From: Alphaproteobacteria bacterium
GTDB lineage: Bacteria > Pseudomonadota > Alphaproteobacteria > Rhizobiales > OSC116
Direction: 5' to 3'
Length of the DNA stretch: 45,362 nt
Assembly (NCBI GenBank): GCA_002400495.2
Contig: NVQL02000023.1
Coordinates: forward strand, 1 to 45,362
Below the pieces are notes generated by a model. That model did no database searches. It was given only the letters and a program-made list of their open reading frames with translations, and had not been told where the DNA came from. Shown here one piece after another: positions 40,978 through 45,362 of the stretch (position 1 is the stretch's first letter; the number at the start of each line of letters is the position of its first letter). A program made the translations under genes and the position numbers.

Positions 40978-41255
40978 AAAGCCCCGCCGACCGGTTGAAG
41001 GGTCGGAGTTAAGTCGAAAAAGGTCGAGCGTGCATTAAGCAGCTAAACGTACTTCTTCTGCATAATTGTCATTTGCAATTATAATAATAGTCCGATGACG
41101 GTGGTACAATACCGAATGAAAAACAAGTTTTTACGCCCTCGTCGATCCTATTTCGCCCCCATAAATGAATTTGGTGGAGGCGCCGGGTACCGCCCCCGGG
41201 TCCGAATGGTTTATTATACAGGCAGTTTATCATCATAGTCAGAACAAGTCTAACA
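40955..41255 (-). ncRNA. ssrA: permuted two-piece tmRNA (alphaproteobacterial ssrA)
   Basis: The gene order is permuted. First comes the acceptor piece (about 41255-41172), containing CGGACCCGGGGGCGGTACCC and ending GGCGCCTCCACCA. Then an 11-nt spacer (41171-41161), then the coding piece (41160 to about 40955), starting GGGGGCGAAATAGGATCGAC. The acceptor stem pairs GGGGGCG with CGCCTCC over 7 bp and has a G-U at the third pair, the alanine identity element. The reading frame encodes ANDNYAEEVRLAA then TAA. It rescues stalled ribosomes. The 5' end of the acceptor piece is approximate. A weak promoter (TATATT) lies near 41262. Confidence 0.93.
41035..41076 (-). other. tmRNA tag reading frame
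   Basis: Resume codon GCA (41076-41074) through TAA (41037-41035) gives ANDNYAEEVRLAA. With the alanine from the tRNA-like part the full tag is 14 residues, close to the Caulobacter tag. The C-terminal LAA is the ClpX signal and AANDNYAEE the SspB-binding part. Confidence 0.93.
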
Positions 41256-41346
41256 AAGCCAATATAGCAAATAATTGTGACTTTTTAAAGGGCTGATGTT
41301 AATAATCTACATAATTTTAGTTTTTACCACCGATTCGAGGCTCGAT

Positions 41347-42141
41347 ATGCAACAATATTTGGATTTATTAGCACATGTGAGTGATAATGGCACGGTGAAA
41401 ACTGACCGTACGGGTACGGGCACAAAAAGTGTGTTTGGTCATCAGTCGCGATATGATTTATCGGCGGGTTTTCCTGTGTTGACGACTAAGAAATTGCATT
41501 TAAAATCAATCGTTCACGAGTTATTGTGGTTTATTGCGGGTGATACGAATATTAAATATCTGCAAGATAATGGCGTGCGGATATGGGATGAATGGGCTGA
41601 CGATAATGGTGATTTAGGGCCTGTTTATGGCTATCAATGGCGGAATTGGCCAAATGGTAGTGGTGGGACGATTGATCAGATTGAAAAACTGGTGAATGGC
41701 CTTAAAAATAGCCCTGATAGTCGTCGGCATATTGTGACGGCGTGGAACCCTGCTGATGTGGATGATATGGCTTTGCCGCCTTGCCATACGTTGTTTCAGT
41801 TTTATGTGGCGGATGGTAAATTGTCGTGTCAGCTTTATCAGCGCAGTGCTGATATATTTTTGGGGGTGCCGTTTAACATTGCCTCTTATGCGTTGTTTAC
41901 GATGATGTTGGCGCAGGTCTGTGATTTGAAATTGGGTGATTTTGTGCATACTTTGGGTGATGCGCATATATATAGTAATCATTTTGAGCAGGCGGCTTTG
42001 CAGTTAAGCCGTAAGCCGACTGGATTACCGATTATGAAGATTAATTCTGAGGTTAAGAGTATATTTGATTTTAAATTCGAAGATTTTGAGTTGGTTGGGT
42101 ATGAGGCGCAACCGAGCATCAAAGCGCCGATTGCGGTGTGA
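41347..42141 (+). CDS. thyA: thymidylate synthase
   Basis: A 264-residue enzyme, the same length as E. coli ThyA, that makes dTMP from dUMP with methylene-tetrahydrofolate. The catalytic Cys146 is in [12 protein letters not shown], with RTGTGT (21-26), SRR (125-127) and FNIASYAL following. ATG 41347 is chosen because family members begin MxQYL and GAGG lies just upstream; the frame is open to 41296 without support. It is followed after 6 bp by folA, which recycles the dihydrofolate produced. Divergent from ssrA. Confidence 0.97.
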   Translation: MQQYLDLLAHVSDNGTVKTDRTGTGTKSVFGHQSRYDLSAGFPVLTTKKLHLKSIVHELLWFIAGDTNIKYLQDNGVRIWDEWADDNGDLGPVYGYQWRNWPNGSGGTIDQIEKLVNGLKNSPDSRRHIVTAWNPADVDDMALPPCHTLFQFYVADGKLSCQLYQRSADIFLGVPFNIASYALFTMMLAQVCDLKLGDFVHTLGDAHIYSNHFEQAALQLSRKPTGLPIMKINSEVKSIFDFKFEDFELVGYEAQPSIKAPIAV

Positions 42142-42147
42142 GGCATT

Positions 42148-42651
42148 ATGAAAATTTCAATGATAGCAGCTGTGGCTAAAAATGGGGTTATTGGGCTTGA
42201 TAATAAGATGCCGTGGCACATAAGTGGCGATTTGAAGTATTTTAAGGCTCAGACTATGGGCAAGCCGATGATTATGGGGCGCAATACGTTTGAAAGCATG
42301 GGCAAGCTGCCTGGGCGCACTAGTATTGTGATTAGCCGTAATGTTGATTATGTGGCGGGTGATGGGGTGATTGTGGTTGCGTCATTAGATGAGGCTGTTA
42401 CTTCTGCTACTGAGATTGCCGTACGTGATGGCCAAGACGAGGCTATGATTGTCGGTGGGGCACAGATTTATGCGCTGGCGTTGCCACATGCCGATCGGCT
42501 TTATTTGACAGAGGTTGATATTGAACCTAAGGGCGATGCGCATTTTCCGCAGTGTGATCGCACCGCTTGGACGGAGGTTTCGAGGGAACGCATTACTGCT
42601 TCGGCCAAGGACGAAGCCGACTACGCGCTTGTGGTACTGGATAGGCTGTAA
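42148..42651 (+). CDS. folA: dihydrofolate reductase
   Basis: A 167-residue DHFR reducing dihydrofolate with NADPH. It has the catalytic D28 in PWHISGDLKYFK, the Met20-loop NKMPWH, PMIMGRNTFESMGKLPGR and the NADPH loop IVGGAQIYALALPHADRLYLTEV. It is co-transcribed with thyA at 6 bp spacing, the standard folate pair. Its stop is followed within a dozen bases by repeat copy G. Confidence 0.97.
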   Translation: MKISMIAAVAKNGVIGLDNKMPWHISGDLKYFKAQTMGKPMIMGRNTFESMGKLPGRTSIVISRNVDYVAGDGVIVVASLDEAVTSATEIAVRDGQDEAMIVGGAQIYALALPHADRLYLTEVDIEPKGDAHFPQCDRTAWTEVSRERITASAKDEADYALVVLDRL

Positions 42652-42655
42652 TCTA

Positions 42656-43101
42656 CATCCATTTCAGTGAGCGCGAGTGCGGCCGTTCGAAGCCGCTGCC
42701 GATGGACGCGCGGCCAGCTAGCAAGCCCAACTTGTTTGGGATTGCGCACGCAAGTGCTAACAGAGAGCGTAGCGAACGTGAAAATGTAAGCACCCCTGTA
42801 TTGGCAGGAGCGCTACCCTGAATTTGCGGAAATGTTGTGATGGGGAGGGTTTGTGCTGGAGTTTCCGCCAATGAACACGCATTTAACCTTGCTAAGACAT
42901 AAGAAAGTTGGCTGTCCTGCCTGTACTCGGGTAACTTCATTTTTACGTTCGGCTTAAGCCTCTCTGTTGACACTTGCGTGCGTTCGCTGCGCTCTCTAGC
43001 TGCCGCGCGTGGGCTGACTGGGGCTGCGAACGGCTACTGGACGCACTCACCGGATGGCACGTTGTTTGGAAACGAGGGGCAGACGGAAACTCTGAATTTG
43101 C
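42656..43101 (+). repeat. intergenic inverted-repeat element, copy G (near full length)
   Basis: About 445 bp filling the folA/apbC gap. CAGTGAG (42665) and CTCACCG (43046) mark the inner end of the terminal repeat, 388 bp apart versus 389 bp in copy B. The outer right flank, ACGTTGTTTGGAAACGAGGG up to TGAATTTGC, matches the copy B left flank. The interior (about 42795-42935) matches the interior of copy B read on the other strand. The left outer arm is cut off by folA. Confidence 0.85.
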
Positions 43102-43103
43102 TG

Positions 43104-44267
43104 TTAGTCGCTCGGTGTGTTGAGCTTTGCGGCCACCTTTTGCGCAAGTTGTTTGTAGTAAGCCGCGGCTTTGCCCTCTGGTTCCGCATGCACTATCGGT
43201 TCGCCCATGTCGGATTGTTGGCCGATGATGGGGAGGAGGGGGATTTCGGCTAGGAGGTCGATTTTGATTTTTTCGGCTATCATTCTTGCGCCGCCTTTGC
43301 CAAAAACGTAGTTTTTGACGCCGTCATCGCTTTCAAAATAGGCCATGTTTTCGACAATGCCTAATATGGGTATGTTGGTTTGTTCGAACATTTGGATGCC
43401 GCGTCTTACGTCGTCTAATGCCAAAATTTGCGGGGTGGAGACGATGACTGCGCCGGCGATTTTGAATTTTTGTACTAAGGTTAGTTGAATGTCGCCTGTG
43501 CCGGGTGGTAGATCAATGACTAAATGGTCTAGTTCACCCCATGCGCATTCGTTGAGCATTTGCAGCAATGCGCCTTGAATCATTGGGCCGCGCCAAATCA
43601 TGGCTTTGTTGGTGTCGGCGATGAAGCCGATTGACATTAATTTGATGCCGTATTTTTCTAGTGGCATCATTTGTTTGTCTTCGTTGAGCAGTGGCTTGGC
43701 GTGCAGGGCGAACATGGTGGGCAGGCTGGGGCCATAAATATCGGCATCTAGTAGGCCTACTTTGGCGCCCGTTGCTGATAAGGCCATGGCTAGGTTGGCC
43801 GCCACTGTGGATTTACCGACGCCGCCTTTGCCTGATGCGACTAGAATGAGGTTTTTAACCTTTGCCAAGGCGTTATTAATTGGTTTGCTGCCCAGTGCGC
43901 CGAGTGGTCGATGGCCGCCACCTGTGGCGGGTTTTGCGGCATTATTGACGATTAAATTGTGTTTTTTGCCTGAATTACTGGCAATGACGGGTGCGCCGCC
44001 CATAATTTGAATGTTGCTTATGCCTGTTTTATCGCTCAAAGCTTTTATAATTTGGGCTTCTAGTTTTTTATCGGCATCGTCGTTGGTTTTAATGTCTAAT
44101 ATCAGGCCAATTTGCGGTGCATTGTCTATCAAGCGCGATAAAGGGGCGGTGATGAAACCAGCATCGACAATTGATTCGGCAAAATCTTTGGAAAATGGAT
44201 TGCGGATTTCTTGCAATATTTCTAGTATTTGGGCGCGGCTCGGAAGGGACTTATCTGCTGATGACAT
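43104..44267 (-). CDS. apbC: Mrp/ApbC (NBP35-type) P-loop ATPase, iron-sulfur cluster carrier
   Basis: A 387-residue protein. An N-terminal MIP18/DUF59 domain (about 10-90) is followed by the deviant Walker A SGKGGVGKST (145-154), the switch GLLDADIYGPS (about 172-182) and DLPPGTGDIQLT. Homologues carry Fe-S clusters to apoproteins. The CPxC cluster-binding motif usual after VENMAYF is missing here (ESDDGVKNYVFGKGG), a variation also known in alphaproteobacterial members. It is divergent from hflK, and its 3' end abuts repeat copy G. apbC versus mrp naming is by convention. Confidence 0.9.
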   Translation of the reverse strand: MSSADKSLPSRAQILEILQEIRNPFSKDFAESIVDAGFITAPLSRLIDNAPQIGLILDIKTNDDADKKLEAQIIKALSDKTGISNIQIMGGAPVIASNSGKKHNLIVNNAAKPATGGGHRPLGALGSKPINNALAKVKNLILVASGKGGVGKSTVAANLAMALSATGAKVGLLDADIYGPSLPTMFALHAKPLLNEDKQMMPLEKYGIKLMSIGFIADTNKAMIWRGPMIQGALLQMLNECAWGELDHLVIDLPPGTGDIQLTLVQKFKIAGAVIVSTPQILALDDVRRGIQMFEQTNIPILGIVENMAYFESDDGVKNYVFGKGGARMIAEKIKIDLLAEIPLLPIIGQQSDMGEPIVHAEPEGKAAAYYKQLAQKVAAKLNTPSD

Positions 44268-44489
44268 GGGTGACTCGATTGTTAACGATAAAATTTATTT
44301 ATGCTTAGCTCTTGATATAAAGCATGCCATAATTATTTACTAGATGACAAATTGTCCAGTTTTATGTGTATTTTTCGTGATAAATGTACGAAATTTGCCA
44401 TTAAGCTTGCTCTTCAATAGAGGCTTGCTTATAAAGTTGGCTAGGAAAACGGATTTAAAGCTTGAAAAAGCGAGTTGAAAGGAATCTAA
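44268..44489. other. divergent promoter region apbC / hflK
   Basis: 222 bp, AT-rich, no repeat copy. It contains the hflK ribosome site AAAGGA. No clear operator palindrome is seen. Confidence 0.4.
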
Positions 44490-45362
44490 ATGTCTAATGA
44501 CGGAAAAGACCCTTGGGGCATGGGTGGTAATTCATCTAATGGTTCAGGTTCTAAAAATAACGGACCTAAAAACCAAGGACCTTGGGGGCAACCTCCACGT
44601 GGCGGTAATAATAATACGCCACCAGAGCTGGATGAATTGTTGCGCAAGAGCCAACAAAAATTAAAGCAAGTGCTGCCCGGTGGTTTTGGGCCTTTGGGCT
44701 TTGTGATCGTGGTGGCTTTGTTATTCATTGGTTGGTTGGCGACAGGCATTTATGTGGTGCAACCTGCCGAGCAAGGCGTTGTGTTGCGGTTTGGTAAAGC
44801 TGTGTCAACTTCGTTGCCAGGCATTAATTACCATTTGCCATACCCAATTGAAACTGTGTTGACACCTAATGTGTTGACTGTGCGCCAAACTAGCGTGGGT
44901 ACAAATGCTCGTACTGGGCAGGCTGAAAGCCACATGTTGACGGGCGACGAAAACATCGTTGATGTGAACTTTACGGTATTTTGGCGGATTAAAGCTGATG
45001 GCGCGGCAGATTATCTGTTTAATGTGCAACAACCATCTGTAACGGTTAAAATGATTGCTGAAAGTGCTATACGTGAGATTGTTGGCCGTTCTAACTTGCA
45101 GCCAATTCTGACCCAAGCGCGGCAAGAAACTGAAGAAAATGTGAAGCTTTTAATGCAAAGCTCATTAGATGGCTATGTATCTGGCATCGAGATTACGCAA
45201 GTGCAATTGCAAAAAGTTGAGCCACCTGCAGAAGTTATTGATTCGTTTAACGACGTGCAAGCTGCGGTGATTGACCAAGAAAGAATGGTCAACGAAGCCC
45301 AAGCTTATAGCAACCAAGTGATTCCACAAGCCGAAGGTAATGCGCAACAAATTGTGCAACGT
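44490..45362 (+). CDS. hflK: HflK, FtsH protease modulator (3' end cut by window edge)
   Basis: 291 codons are present from ATG 44490. The cytosolic N-terminus is Gly/Asn/Pro-rich (about 1-45), then a helix, a single membrane span (about 70-90, FVIVVALLFIGWLATGIYV), then the SPFH/band-7 domain starting VVQPAEQGVVLRFGK, with DENIVDVNFTVFWRIKD-type strands and VKMIAESAIREIVGR. HflK with HflC forms a cage around FtsH and limits its proteolysis. hflC is expected immediately downstream, outside the window. AAAGGA precedes the start. Confidence 0.93.
   Translation, partial: MSNDGKDPWGMGGNSSNGSGSKNNGPKNQGPWGQPPRGGNNNTPPELDELLRKSQQKLKQVLPGGFGPLGFVIVVALLFIGWLATGIYVVQPAEQGVVLRFGKAVSTSLPGINYHLPYPIETVLTPNVLTVRQTSVGTNARTGQAESHMLTGDENIVDVNFTVFWRIKADGAADYLFNVQQPSVTVKMIAESAIREIVGRSNLQPILTQARQETEENVKLLMQSSLDGYVSGIEITQVQLQKVEPPAEVIDSFNDVQAAVIDQERMVNEAQAYSNQVIPQAEGNAQQIVQR

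Noticed and set aside
41296..41346. An extended thymidylate synthase start at 41296.
   Set aside because: The family begins at MxQYL; ATG 41347 gives exactly 264 residues with GAGG upstream, and the extension overlaps the ssrA promoter region.
43104..44267. The missing CPxC motif in the Mrp/ApbC protein as a loss-of-function sign.
   Set aside because: Alphaproteobacterial Mrp proteins commonly lack these cysteines, and all nucleotide-binding motifs are intact.

Overview
The window is chromosomal DNA of an alphaproteobacterium, most likely from or near the Hyphomicrobiales (Rhizobiales). The evidence is a circularly permuted two-piece tmRNA gene with a tag of the ANDNxAEE type, an alphaproteobacterial-type SspB next to class II fumarase, the gene neighbourhood thyA-folA...hflK, and several short Arg-rich DUF1127 genes. 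It is moderately AT-rich by eye. Intergenic spaces carry a repeat family, and many start codons are TTG. No phage, IS transposase, tRNA, rRNA or CRISPR array was seen.

Layout. 1-2.2 kb (minus): an alpha/beta hydrolase cut by the window edge, translationally coupled to an M24 aminopeptidase P. 2.3-5.3 kb: an SDR, an ArsR regulator with an ArsP/YraQ-type permease under twin operators, and NnrU. 5.3-10.5 kb: a double-headed 2OG-Fe(II) oxygenase, a coupled ArsR-GST-GNAT operon (minus), an EamA-type exporter, a tiny membrane peptide, and a TetR regulator divergent from a small membrane protein across a perfect palindrome. 10.5-12.3 kb: lepA. 12.7-17.5 kb: a LacI regulator divergent from a three-gene sugar ABC importer (ATPase, permease, binding protein), with two LacI-type operators between them.

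18-19.6 kb: an ArsR-SRPBCC-YciI-membrane protein operon behind a 38-bp perfect palindrome. 19.7-22.3 kb: an alpha/beta hydrolase, then three DUF1127 genes and one companion small gene. The last two DUF1127 units are a tandem duplication, and all three have the same leader hairpin. 22.3-27.6 kb (minus): CLC chloride transporter, UvrD/PcrA-type helicase and prmA. 27.7-34.1 kb: an FAD-linked D-lactate/glycolate dehydrogenase, a repeat-filled gap, and a 1437-aa AsmA-like protein. 34.1-37.1 kb (minus): RHH protein, fumC, sspB, and an XRE-cupin regulator. The regulator is divergent from an AlaX-BenE operon (37.2-39.1 kb). 39.1-40.5 kb (minus): two paralogous VOC-like proteins. 41 kb (minus): ssrA. 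41.3-45.4 kb: thyA-folA, an Mrp/ApbC ATPase (minus), and hflK running off the right edge.

How the parts fit. The window holds one protein quality-control theme: ssrA makes the degradation tag, SspB delivers tagged proteins to ClpXP, and HflK is a modulator of FtsH. Much of the rest consists of small regulator-plus-effector cassettes (ArsR x3, TetR, LacI, XRE-cupin), most with a visible palindromic operator in the divergent or upstream gap. The most unusual content is the mosaic, hairpin-rich intergenic repeat family filling most of the larger gene-free gaps. It includes two near-full-length copies in opposite orientation (17.6-18.06 kb and 42.66-43.10 kb). Other points of interest are the covarying leader hairpin of the DUF1127 genes, the tandem 2OG oxygenase, an internal duplication in the helicase, and a CLC protein lacking the internal proton glutamate.
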